NCBI GenBank assembly: GCA_002335605.1
Contig: BEDY01000001.1
Location: 3,720,001-3,784,000 of the forward strand
Source of the DNA: Prillingera fragicola
Lineage: Eukaryota; Basidiomycota; Tremellomycetes; Trichosporonales; Trichosporonaceae
Length of the DNA stretch: 64,000 bases
Direction of reading: 5' to 3'
How positions within the stretch are numbered: position 1 is the stretch's first letter; each line of letters starts with the position of its first letter. The notes under the pieces were generated by a model that was not told the origin of the DNA, searched no databases, and worked only from the letters and a program-made list of their open reading frames with translations. Of this stretch, positions 48,638 through 59,293 are shown piece after piece. A program made the position numbers and the translations under genes.

Positions 48638-50287
48638 ATGTCTGGAAAGATTTCTCAGTGCAAGGTTCATGGTGAGTAGACGATGGGAACGCCCAGCGAT
48701 TGAACGCGGTGGCTAACTTGATCCAGACGTCCGCTACCCCACCGTGCGTTACCCTACGAGGGCCCGCGTGGCCCCCGCAAGCGTACTTTTGCTGACTTTA
48801 TAGAATGTTACTGGTGACGGTACCGATGCCATGAACAAGGAGTGCGACTACTCGGCCGCCTACATCGAGGTCGTCACTGACACCGGCCTCAAGGGCGAGG
48901 GCATGACCTTCAGTGAGTGGAGCGCGCCTGGCGGAAAGACAAGGCTGACCTCTCAGCCATCGGCCGCGGCAACGAGATTGTCTGCTTTGCCATTGAGGAG
49001 ATTTCTAAGCGTATCGTTGGCATGGACGCCGAGGAGATCTTCGCCGACATGGGAGCCTTCTGGAACTTCCGTGAGTACGAGCTGGCTGGCATCTTGCACC
49101 GTCCCGCTAACTAGTCAGTTGTTGCCGACCCCCAGCACCGCTGGCTCGGCCCCGAGAAGGGTGTCGTTGCTCTGGCCACTGCTGCCATCTCGAACGCGCT
49201 CTGGGACATGTTTGCCAAGGCTCGTGGAAAGCCTCTCTGGAGGCTCATTGCCGACTTTACTCCTGAGGAGTTTGTCGCCGCCACTGCCTTCCGCTACATT
49301 ACCGACGCGATCACCAAGGAGGAGGCCCTTGCGCTCCTCAAGGAGAAGGAGGCCACCAAGCAGCAGCGTATCAAGGAGGTCACTGAGCGTGGATACCCCG
49401 CCTACACCACCTCGGTTGGATGGCTCGGCTACAGCGACGAGAAGGTTGAGCGCTTGACCAAGGAGGCTCTCAACCAGGGCTTCAACCACTTCAAGCTCAA
49501 GGTCGGCGCCGACCCCGAGGATGACCTCCGTCGTGGCCGCCTTATCCGCTCCATCATTGACAACCCTGCCAACATGCCCGCTGGCCGCACCATTGACCCC
49601 AAGACCATTGAGAACAAGAACGCCGGTCCCACCGGCTGTGTCCTCATGGTTGACGCCAACCAGGTCTGGGACGTGCCTCAGGCTGTCGAGTACATGAAGA
49701 AGCTCGAGCCCCTCAAGCCTTGGTTCATCGAGGAGCCTACTGCCCCCGATGACGCTGTTGGCCACGCCACCATCCGCAAGGCCCTCAAGCCCTACGGCAT
49801 CGGTGTCGCCACCGGCGAGCACGCCCACAACCGCATGACCTTCAAGCAGCTCCTCCAGCTCGACGCCATTGACGTCTGCCAGATTGACTCTTGCCGTGTT
49901 GCTGGTGTCAACGAGATTCTCGCTATTCTCCTCATGTCGGCCAAGTTTGGCGTCCCCGTCTGCCCCCACGCCGGTGGTGTCGGTCTCTGCGAGTACGTCA
50001 TCCACCTCTCGCTCATCGACTACGTCTGCGTCTCGGGCAACATGGACCGCAACGTCCTCGAGTTTGTCGACCACCTCCACGAGCACTTCCTCTACCCCGT
50101 GTCGATCAACGACCAGGGTCGCTACAACGTCCCCGAGGACCCCAAGGGCGGCTACAGCATCACCATGTACGACCAGTCGATCTCGGACTACGCCTTCCCC
50201 AACGGCGCGTACTGGGCCGCCACCGCAAAGGGCCTCCCCTTCAAGGCCGCCAACGGCCACGCAAATGGCCACGCCAACGGTCACTAG
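48638..50287 (+). CDS. Enolase-superfamily sugar-acid dehydratase, L-fuconate dehydratase (ENOSF1) type
   Basis: Mg2+-dependent dehydration of an aldonic acid, probably L-fuconate to 2-keto-3-deoxy-L-fuconate, in the cytosol. Five exons (48638-48671, 48727-48743, 48804-48912, 48957-49070, 49119-50287) give 480 residues. The second exon is just 17 nt and its inclusion keeps the frame into NVTGDGTDAMN. ENOSF1-like blocks are GYPAYTTSVGWLGYSDEKV, FNHFKLKVGAD (catalytic KxK), LMVDANQVWDV (metal Asp), PWFIEEPTAPDD (metal Glu), GVATGEHAHNRM (metal Glu) and VCPHAGGVGLCEY (catalytic His). The protein ends in an AANGHANGHANGH tail not expected in the family. Other acid sugars (L-galactonate, L-rhamnonate) remain possible substrates. 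Upstream paired zinc-cluster sites suggest induction by sugar. Confidence 0.87.
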
Positions 50288-50854
50288 ATCGACGCGAGGG
50301 TCTTGTACAGTACCACTACTTAGGTTTTAAAAGTGTAGAGTCATTGGTTCTCGTGTAACTGTTCACATGCATTCTGTTCCGTTCACTTGGGCTCGGTCGG
50401 GGGACGCAACGTTTCGCAGGTCTCTCCACTGCAGTTGGCTCAGTCCTAGGGATACTATAGCTCTCCTGACAGTATGCAAGGTCTGTCTCCCGCTCATCAT
50501 GCTCCTCCCCCGTCGCCGCACCGTACTGGTCACAGGCATTTGCCACGAGGTTGCCCAGCTCGGGAGCAGTGGGTGCGGTGCTCGACTTTGCTGCACTGTG
50601 TGGTCAAGATCTGCCGTCGACGCCATCGAGCCCGTCATTGCGAGGTGACTTGGGACGCTGATACACAGACAACGGATGAAGAAATGAGAGATACAGTAGC
50701 AAAGCATAACATGAGATTGCCTATTGGCGGAAATCAACATACGGCGCACCACACAGACAGCGCCCACTGGCATCGCCGCGGCAAGTACTGTCACTTGAAA
50801 GAGATCTTCGGTACCAGGGGAGGTGCAAGAGGGTGGTGGTACACCGTCAGGGAT
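50288..50854. other. Convergent intergenic region after fuconate dehydratase
   Basis: About 570 nt between two 3' ends. No recognised gene or RNA. Confidence 0.5.
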
Positions 50855-51907
50855 TCACCGCTTCCCCTTCAGCTCATCGCTGCACGAGTCACGTCTGGGA
50901 GGGCAGATACGGTCTTTTGCAGCATTTCGCCTCTCCACTGACACAAACGGCCACCGCTCGGGCCGAGATTTAACGGGTGAGCGGTCCAGCTTGTCCAGCA
51001 TCTCCAGCACACTCCTAGCCTGGTCAATCTCCAGAGCCGAGTCGCTATCCATTCCGCCCCAATCGTGGAGCCCGTCAGCGTTGGCTTGCACAAACGCGGC
51101 GACACGGAATATCCAGTCTGAGAACGTTTCAACGGTCTCGGGAATCACGCCATTTCAGGTTGAGGCGTAAGGGTACTGCGGCATGGTATACCAGTAAAAG
51201 TCACCATACGTCGGTGGAAGTGTTGGGTGGGGAACGGCGTGGAGCGCGCGAAATGTGACAGGGCCAGGGAAAGCAGTCTACGCCGATGGGAGTGCTGCAG
51301 CTCCGCGCTGGGATACAGTATGCAGTAGGTCGAGCTCGCAAGTAAATGCTTCTGTGAGGTGTGAGCAGTAATCGTTGGTCCATTCCTCACTCGCAAGCGA
51401 CATCCGTTGGCACCCAATCTGGGACATGCCCTTCTGCAGTGCTCGACCTAGTTGTATCAGGCTGGCGTGATCCACCTCTCCCCCGGCTGCCGGCTGGGCC
51501 ACTACACGGACAATAGCACGTTCTAAGTCGGCCCAGATATCTAACACCTCCCCCACGCGATCAATAAGAATGTCAAGCGTGCCGACAAGAACCTGGCGAG
51601 CTGTTGTCTGTCCAGTGTTAGTCGAGCATGGGTCAAGTTGCTGGTCACAACATACTGCAACAGTGCCCGGAATGGGATTCCAATGAAAGGCAGTAAAATA
51701 TACATCCTCTTGCTTCTGGTCGTCGGGGTGAAAGATGCCAAGGTACCGCTTCCAGGTGTGGGAACGAGGCGTGGGAACGAGATAAGTGGTTGTGGACGTT
51801 GTCACCAAAGTCGCCTTTCGGGGTGGGGACGCAACAGAAAAGTCTCGCGAAGCATACCAGAATGGATGCCTGTCCCAGACCTTTAGATCTTGCGGTTTAG
51901 GCGGCAT
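50855..51907 (-). CDS. Hypothetical protein, about 292 aa, gene model uncertain
   Basis: No family recognised. The ATG at 51907 opens MPPKPQDLKVWDRHPFWYAS. Removing introns 51655-51608 (gtatgt, gactaac, cag), 51316-51278 (39 nt) and 51204-51118 (donor gtgact) gives a continuous 292-residue frame ending at 50855. If the last intron is not used, an in-frame TGA at 51157-51155 ends the protein at 221 residues, although the same frame stays open for 99 codons beyond it. The middle is helical (VLVGTLDILIDRVGEVLDIW, DHASLIQLGRALQKGMSQI), as is the C-terminal part (SALEIDQARSVLEMLDKLD). No signal peptide or membrane segment. Codon usage is less strongly biased than in the neighbouring genes, suggesting low expression or a lineage-specific gene. 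Confidence 0.5.
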
Positions 51908-53293
51908 GGTCGTGAGTGAGTGATGTTCACGATGAATACGGCGTGCTTAAAACGCTGTGGCACCACTCTCTTGCCACCACACCACAACCACTTCTGTATG
52001 TATCAACCGCGGCTGCAGAGTGGCGGATTCTGCTCGATCCGGCAGCATGGATGCATGGACGGCCTTTCATGGGTCTCTGTCTCATCTTGGCTTACCATGC
52101 TAACGCGTTCCCCAGGCAGCTGGATCTAGTGGGTGCGTAAACACTTGTTTACTTGTTTCTTCCTCTCTCATCTCTTCCGGGTAGTCGTATGTACTATGAG
52201 TACGGCATCACTCCCGCCATTTTGACCGTAGCCAAAGTCATTCTCCAGTGCAATTGGATTCTGAAACAGTTCAGAAACACAACGCGTACCATGGCGTAAG
52301 ATAAGCAGCCCAATTCAGATGCAATGTGCAGTCTACGTGTACAGGTGCATTCCGTGCCGGAGCAGAGCTGTCCCCTTCTCCATCTGCAACTTGTTGCACG
52401 TTCAGCTGAGCACTCTTGGACAACTACTCTTGCACTGTTGCTCAGACATCCAGGTCCAGTGCGCCAGCTCACGTAAAGTCACTGGGCGGCAACGCGCTGA
52501 CGCTCTCACCAAGGGTACTACAGTAGTGTCCGCAGGGTGGCGTCAAACCCATATGATACACAGGCCCGCACCTCTCTCTGCGTGCATATTCAACCATGAA
52601 GCTCCCCTCTGCCTTGTCCTACATCAGTGGTAAACACCGTCAATACGAAAACAAGTAACGTGGCGTGAGCGCGGCGCACCACCCTGCGACGCCGGCGTCG
52701 TGGCTGCCCTCCCGTCCTCTGTTGCTGGCAACACTCGTGTATTGGAATGTACATTCCATGCGCAATAGTGTGTTTCGCGAGCATGGACGTAACGCGCTAC
52801 AGCTTGGTATTGGAGGTGGGTGTGCAGACTAGGCCGGATTAGGTGCTAGAAACGGGTGGCTCGCGATCCCCCTCTCCCTCTTTGCTCTGAGAGGAGCCAA
52901 CCGAGTGCCTCATTGACAACAACGCCGAAGCCAAAACACACTGTCGCTATCGCCTACCTTATTTCCGATGTCTAGTAGTGTTCTCCAAATGTCGTAATGC
53001 CCACCTTTTGAATCTCGCTCTGCGTGCGCTCACAGTAGTGCGTTTTGCACGCCCATAGCTATCCCTGCGTATGGCATGGGGGAGCCAAAACGTACATGCG
53101 CGGGGTATCACGCGCAATGATGTCAACGATGTGTTTCACACAACCCCCGCCACCGAAGCGACACATTTGCCAACCACTGGCTCCCATCGCCCGCGTTCAA
53201 TAAATGGTTCATGCATAGTAGATCAAACCCGCTCTATCTAGCGGGGAAGACATCGTGGGTATGTGGGGGTGGAGGTCGTGAAGATACGTTACA
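51908..53293. other. Long intergenic region without recognised gene
   Basis: About 1.4 kb between the start of the 292-aa gene and the stop of DSK2, both on the - strand. Only short, scattered frames occur. I looked for tRNA-like T-arms and coding blocks and found none. It may hold an unrecognised non-coding RNA. Confidence 0.45.
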
Positions 53294-54817
53294 CTACTGG
53301 GGGCCGTCCATCTGTCCAGAAAAGATGAGCTCAATGGCAGCCTCAACGTTGCCGCCAGTCGAACGGAGCGCGCGAATGTTCTTCTGCGCATCCCACAATC
53401 CCATGGCGTTGAGCTGTCCCAGCTGCGTAGCATAGATCTCCTCGGGCGGGCGGGTGTCGCGGGGAGCAGCGGCAGCACCTGCGCCGCCGGCACCGCCCAT
53501 GCCACCAAAGAGCATGTTGGGGTCCATTCCCATCGCAAACGGGTTGAAGCCGCCGGCACCGCCAGCACCACCGGCGCCACCGAGGAGGGCGGCAAAAGGG
53601 TTGGCAGCGGCAGCACCGCCAGCTCCGGCACCAGCGCCCGCGTCGCCTGCCGCTCCGCCAGTAGTGTTGCCAGCACCGGGAGCCGCACCAGCGGCATTGG
53701 GCGCGAACAGGTTGGGGAAGGGGTCGGTGGGTGCTCCGCCAGTAGCAGTTCCAGCACCGGCACCTGCTCCAGCTCCAGCTCCAGCGCCAAACATTCCAGC
53801 AGGGAAGCCGCCCATTCCTCCCATTCCCCCAGCACCGCCGGCGCCGCCCTGTCCCATAGCCGACTGCATCTGCATGATCTGTTGGGGTCAGCGCAGCTCG
53901 CTCACGGAACTCTTACCGAGCGGAGAGTCTCAGGATTGCTCATCATCTGGCGGAACATTGGGCTCTGCATGACCTGACGCATCTGGGGGCCCATGGCGGC
54001 GAGCTGAGGGTTTGAGGCAATCATCTGCGAAGCGCCACGATCAGCAATCGTCCGAGCTCGCTTCGCGGACACACACCTGCTCAATGACCTCGGGACGGGA
54101 CATGAGATCGCTCATCTGGCGAAGAAACTCGGGGTTGTCCATGAGGCCAGTCATCTAGGTCGTCAGTTGCTGCAACAGCGCTGGGTCCACGCGACTTACA
54201 GCGTTCGGGTCGTTGAGGTTGCCAACACCCATGCCCTGGAATGGGTTGAAGCCAGCCATACCCTGCTCGTCAGCGCCGAGCCACCAAGCCATCAGAGCTC
54301 AACCTACGTGGTGGTAGTTCTCAACCGAGTCGACCATGTTGCCAGTGTTGAGGCCCGTGCCCATCTGGGGCAACCGCTGAGGGGCAGGTGCGGCGGCAGC
54401 GGCGGTCTTGGCGGCGCCCTTGACCATGTGGATGGTGTGGCCAGTCTGGATCTTGTAGGTCGAGATAGCGTCGTCGTCCTTGAGCACCTTGCCTGAACAA
54501 ATGTTAGCACACACGAGCTCGGTGGTGGCAAACAGGCGGACTTACCCGAGTAGATTAGACGCTGACGGTCCTTTTCGACATCGCTCTGCGCGGCAACGGC
54601 CTCCTTGAGGTCGGCGACCGTCTTGGAGGGCGAGATCGTGATTGTGAGCTTGAGCTCGGAGGGTCCCTTCACCGTACTGCAAGTGGTGTCAGTATGCTAT
54701 CAGTAGCGGTGGGCAAAGGGAGGAAGCGGCTCAGAGGGCCAGCACTTGTGGAGCTGCTGCAAGTGGTACGCACATGGTGATTTCGGGACTTGCGGTAGAG
54801 GAAGATGCGTCCGCCAT
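53294..54817 (-). CDS. DSK2: Ubiquilin-like shuttle protein Dsk2 (UBL-STI1-UBA)
   Basis: Carries ubiquitinated proteins to the proteasome. Seven exons (54817-54774, 54676-54546, 54492-54308, 54262-54200, 54154-54077, 54024-53917, 53878-53294) give 397 residues. The N terminus is a ubiquitin-like domain (residues about 17-80) with [36 protein letters not shown] and [11 protein letters not shown]1-type repeats follow ([52 protein letters not shown]). The middle is an unusually long Gly/Ala-rich tract of about 130 residues. The C-terminal UBA domain is [20 protein letters not shown] followed by [17 protein letters not shown]. The short exons match STI1 segments. Its start faces the long gap before LAG1. 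Confidence 0.94.
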
Positions 54818-56342
54818 GACTGTAATTAGACAATGCTACGAAAGAAACTGTGTGCTGAGAACGCAAGAGAAAGGAGATGAATGAGAAGGTCGTGAAGAAG
54901 GTCGAGGAAGGTGATGACACTACTGTCTGGCCCCGCACCTGGCCGCATGACCGGGCCGAGTGGCGCGCGTGGCGGACAACTGTGGCCGCCAGTTGCTGTC
55001 GCCACTACAGCCGACGGCCATCCAGCAACACGCAGCCTCTCTTCCTCGGCGTGAGATTGCGCATGCATAATGTTTGACTGGAGCAATGACAGCCGGAACC
55101 TCGGCGCTATCATCCATAGTATCCAGAAAGTTCTACCTACAGCCCATGAGCGCGCTCAGCGCGCAGAGACGTTCGTTGTTGACAAGCCGACGGCGCTAGC
55201 CGCCTCGGCTCGTTATCCATGTCCATGACGCCGTTCCGGGCGCCCATCTAGTCCGTCCAGCATGCATGGCTGTGAGAGACAGTGATGCAATACCCAGTGT
55301 GCCCTCCCAGTGTGCGTCACAGAAGGTGCTTGAGGTTCCGCTTGCCTGGTAAGGGCTTGGAACGCAGGACGGGGACGGGATCCGTGGCGTAGCCTTGCCT
55401 TGATCGCACGTTGCTAATTGCTGGTAATTGCTGGTTTGGACACCAATCTGTCCATGTACGACGCGGAATTGCCCACTTTACCCCAAGGCCCCAAGGTAAT
55501 CGCTCGTCCCGACTATAATGGCCTTGATCTTCAGCGTCCGTCTTATCCTGGTGTCTAGTTTCTTGCTATGCATGCAGCTTTGCATCGGCGTCGTACCATG
55601 CTACAGTACTCTGATACGATGCAAAGGGGCATTCTCGGAGCTCGGAGACTGCTACCCCGCCTGGCTCCTGCGCCTGGCTGTCTACGTGTCACGCAAGCAC
55701 AGACATTGAATTCATCTGCTCCCCCCATTTTAGAAAAGCTGAGATTTCCTGGAGTGGGACCTGAGCGCCAAAAACCCCAGTCTATTTGGTCTGGCGCGCG
55801 ACTGCGGTGGCTCTGATCCTGGCAGTCGTCGCGCCCAGCGCGGGGAGAGGGTCTCTATGCATGGCCGCGCAATAGGGCGAGAGAGGCTGGCCTGTCCCTG
55901 TGCTGTCGAGCAGTCCCAGCTGTACGGCACTGTGCATCTACCTATCGAGGAGACGCTGATCGATCGGCGTGTCATATCTCTCCATCCGTTGCAGTGTAAA
56001 ACCCGGTCCACCAAGGGCCACACGTGTTTTACATCTTGGGTCGCGAGTCGCTGCTATTGTCACCTACCGCCCAACTTTCACATCATCAAACCCATCAGTA
56101 ACACATATCTGTATCACTCTTCAAGTCTATAGCATACAGAGCATCCACGACACTACCGCCGCAAAGGCGCTCCTCATCCCGTCAACTCGCCGTGCGTCCA
56201 TTGCCGTTGCTCGACACCAGCAGCGCCACGTACCCGGCGCGCCCCCACGAGCTCCTCACCGGTAGCTCTGAAAGCCGCCCACTTCCCCGTTGGCGTGCTC
56301 ATCCCATTCCCACCACTCGTCACCAAGCTCTCACCACTCGAC
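54818..56342. other. Long divergent intergenic region, DSK2 / LAG1
   Basis: About 1.5 kb, the longest gap in the window. It holds a 10-bp tandem duplication (TAATTGCTGG at 55415-55424 and 55425-55434). Near 56240-56342 the LAG1 frame is open upstream of its first ATG, so a 5' exon or a non-ATG start may lie here. No other gene recognised. Confidence 0.45.
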
Positions 56343-57696
56343 ATGATCGAGCTGCTGCCTGAGCCGCTCCGGCCATTCGTGCAGCTTTCGTACCCCACGG
56401 CTTTGCGGGGCAGGCATGGCGAGACGCTCTACGGCAAGGGACCCAAAGACGTGTGCTTTGTGTTCTTCTACGCCATGTTCTTTTCGGTCCTGCGCTACGT
56501 GATGATGCACTACGTCTTGGGACCATTCGCTCGTATCGCCATCCCCACACCACCCCTCGAGGGAAGCAAGAACGACAGCCCAGCAATGAAGCGTCACCAC
56601 ATTCGCGTCGCAGCAAAGAAGAAGGAGCACAACGTCGTGCGCTTTGCCGAGCAGGCGTGGAGCTTGGGGTACTGCACAGTGTTCTGGAGTCTGGGCATGG
56701 TGAGTGGGGCGCGCGTGTGTGGCTTTGGTTATACCGATCCCCACCGCGTCGTTGTGCGATCACCTGACCTGCCAGCTGACGTTTTAGATCATTCTCTGGC
56801 GGATACCTGACCGACTGTCACCAGAGCAGCTCTGGGGCACCTACCCTCTGTCGCCTCTGCCTGGGCTCACAAAGTTCTACTACATGACCCAGCTCGGCTG
56901 GTGGTTCAGCCAGCTCTACGTGATCAACACGGAGAAGCGCCGCAAGGACCACTGGCAAATGTTTGGACACCACATCCTATCCATTGCGCTCATTTCCTGC
57001 TCGTACGCAGGCAACTACACCCGCATCGGTGTTGTTGTGCACGCACTCATGGACCTATGCGACATTCTCTTGCCCGTAAGTACGGGGGCGTGTAAGGCGC
57101 ACTGTAGTGGGTGCTAACATGGCCAGCTCGCAAAATGTCTCCGATACATGGGCTTCACGACAGCGTGCGACGCCGCCTTTGTCGTCTTTTTGTTGGCATG
57201 GAGCGCGACCCGCCAGGTCGGTCTGTTCCTCGTCATTCGTTCGGCCTGGGTTGAAGCCCCCAAGCACATTGGGTATAAGTGGGCCCCCGAGACCGGCCAC
57301 TTCTTTACGAGCAACATTTTGACTGGCTTTGTGGTCTTGTTGTCCATCCTGCTTGTGCTGTGCACAATCTGGTTCTACATGGCCGTCATGGTGGCTGTCC
57401 GCGTCGTGCGTGGCGAGGGCGCCGAGGACACACGCAGTGACGACGAGGACTGCGAGGACGAGATAAGTGTCGACGACGACAGTGGATCACACACCAACGG
57501 CTATTTTAGCAACACCCCAAGCGGACGCGCAACACCCAACGGCGTCGCAACGCCCAATGGACGCGGAACGCCTAGTCCATGGGGTACTCCGGGCGCCAGT
57601 GGACGTGCGACGCCGAACGGTAGCAGCCCAAGGCACCTTAATGGCTCTGCCAGTGCAGTGTCCAACGGTGCTAGCAAGCTCAAGCAGCGCAAGTAG
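56343..57696 (+). CDS. LAG1: Ceramide synthase, Lag1/Lac1 family
   Basis: ER membrane enzyme that acylates sphingoid bases to form (dihydro)ceramide. Three exons (56343-56699, 56788-57075, 57127-57696) give 404 residues. The TLC/Lag1 motif is in exon 2: KDHWQMFGHHILSIALISCS then YAGNYTRIGVVVHALMDLCD, containing the catalytic HH and the downstream D-x-x-D. Upstream is the family block LYGKGPKDVCFVFFYAMFF. Several hydrophobic segments are visible. The C-terminal cytosolic tail has an acidic DDEDCEDEISVDDDSGS stretch, a typical CK2 target, then repeats of the form GRATPNG. The first ATG used here is the first available for about 480 nt, but the same frame is open upstream (HFPVGVLIPFPPLVTKLSP), so the true N terminus may be longer. 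Confidence 0.9.
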
Positions 57697-58127
57697 GCGC
57701 GCTCCCCGGCGAAGGACGAGGCGACCTCGCGATCGACGAGAGGACGAGACGGCGAGACGGGCTACGAGTGTAGGAACGACGACGAGTATCGGACCCGAGG
57801 TGGGGAGGGAGGTAGAGCGTAGAGAGTAGAGAGTAGAGGCGCCGACCCACGAGCGCCGACACACAATCAACGTCTCATCTCTGCCCGGCATCCACTAAGC
57901 CTGGATGAGCTGTGCGCGCGACGGGCGGGCGTGGGACGGCAGCTGGACGCGCATGTATACCCATATGCATCTCACATCATCACATGGATCGCGCATCACC
58001 TGGGTCGCGGTCTTTCGGTCAAACACATAGTTAATAACGGCTCACGTTATGAACCGCAATGGTACTACTACGCAATCCCTGTGTAACTCTCTACAGACCT
58101 CTGACACCGCTGGCCCGTGCGTTCAGC
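57697..58127. other. Convergent intergenic region, LAG1 / MAPEG gene
   Basis: About 430 nt with both 3'-UTRs. The part after LAG1 is purine-rich with a GTAGAGA-type microrepeat near 57820-57840. Nothing else recognised. Confidence 0.5.
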
Positions 58128-59293
58128 CTACTTGTTGGCCATAATCTTACCAGCCTTAATGAGTGTAGTGAGCCAACAAGCTACGTCGTCAGTGTCAGAT
58201 GCCGACATATCGCTCCTCCCGGCTCCTGCAGGCTCGTGCGCCCCCGCGAAATCGCAGCCACAAAGGAGGTTGGCACTCACCGTTACCGATCCACCAGAAC
58301 AAGCTGCGGAGGTACGAGGCGGTCTGGGACGTCGTGTTGACGTACAGGTGCACTGGCCGTTAGCTTGGGTGAACCGAGGAGGGGGAGCTTACCGAAGACG
58401 ATGCGTGCGGCAAGGTAGGACACGCACATGGTGTTCATGTGCTGAGCCGAGAGGCCGACCTGGTTGCCTGCGACCTGTGGTGTCAGTCCACTGTCGTTGG
58501 CTGGAGTCTGCCAATGACGCTCGCTGGGCCTCTCTTCACGGTACCGCCACACGCGTCGACATCGGTTGAATCGTATAACGGTTAGTACACAAGATTCTGA
58601 TGTTCAAGCTGGTTATCCAACTAGCGGTGCACGTTCTTGTAATCTGGGTTCGATTCCCAGTTCGACCTGATAGCAGTAGCACAGCACGCTCTCGGAAGAG
58701 ACGCTTTGTGTTCCTTTTTGTCGGCGGGCCATGGTTGGACGGAAGAGGTGCGAGAGTATCGGGGCTGCTCCCCTTGCTCGCACCTTGCGGGGCCCACTCC
58801 CTCCGGCACTCATGGACCCAGACCTCTTCTCAATCTCCCAAGCCTCCCATACACGTGCTCAGACTCACCACAGCAGCCGCGATCATCGGCAAACTCTCGA
58901 ATCCATTCTCATGCGCGGCAGCCTTGCGACGGATCTTGGCAATCGTTGCCGGCTTGACCTTGCCCGTCTTTTCGACGAGCTCGAGGTTCTGGCGCGGATT
59001 GACATTGTCATACTGCTGGAGCCTAAAGTACGCTCCACGCGGAGAGGTGAGGAACGCTGTGTGGAACCAGATACCAGCCAGGAGAGGGTACGACGCGTTA
59101 TACGCTGTGGGGGAGAAGAGGTCAAAGCTGTGGTGGTTAGGCGTTGTGAGGCTGGAGTAGGAGCGGAGAGTGATACTTGCATGGAAGTCATGTTAGCGAT
59201 TGTACTTCTGGCCGCTGTGTTGAGAGAAGATGCGTAGTTCAGAGTAAAGTTGCAGGTAAAGGCTATGATATGCTCATTTTGGGCAGAGATCAT
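58128..59293 (-). CDS. MAPEG-domain membrane protein (glutathione-transferase-like)
   Basis: Small integral membrane protein of the MAPEG superfamily; members act in glutathione or eicosanoid chemistry, but fungal cytosolic relatives are mostly uncharacterised. The core joins cleanly: an exon ending at 58869 (YPLLAGIWFHTAFLTSPRGA, RRKAAAHENGFESLPMIAAA), then 58474-58393 (VAGNQVGLSAQHMNTMCVSY), 58352-58281 (HLYVNTTSQTASYLRSLFWW) and 58180-58128 (CWLTTLIKAGKIMANK). Four hydrophobic helices and the HENGFE motif fit the family. The 5' end is uncertain: an exon 59293-59206 joined to 59104 keeps the frame and gives 176 residues, but its donor (gtacaa) is weak. The 394-nt intron 58868-58475 contains a tRNA-Gln gene on the other strand. 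Confidence 0.78.
58564..58668 (+). tRNA. tRNA-Gln (anticodon CTG) with 33-nt intron
   Basis: Folds as a full cloverleaf. The acceptor stem GGTTGAA (58564-58570) pairs with TTCGACC (58661-58667), with one T-G pair; the D-stem is GTA/TAC. The anticodon stem CAAGA (58590-58594) pairs with TCTTG (58635-58639), and the T-arm is CTGGG-TTCGATT-CCCAG (58644-58660). The anticodon CTG is at 58597-58599, followed by A37, then an intron at 58601-58633 in the canonical position after base 37. The variable loop of four bases (TAAT) and overall sequence fit fungal tRNA-Gln. The A box is near 58571-58581 and the B box GGTTCGATTCC at 58647-58657. It sits inside an intron of the MAPEG gene, opposite strand. 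Confidence 0.92.
58715..58719 (+). terminator. T5 run, probable Pol III terminator
   Basis: TTTTT 47 nt after the tRNA-Gln 3' end on the same strand; the first run of five or more T downstream, so the likely RNA polymerase III stop. Confidence 0.5.

Noticed and set aside
49115..50284. 389-codon - strand frame opposite the fuconate dehydratase
   Set aside because: Antisense shadow caused by strong codon bias of the real gene.
55518..55709. Short hydrophobic frame before LAG1
   Set aside because: 63 codons, no homology feature; hydrophobic start alone is not enough.
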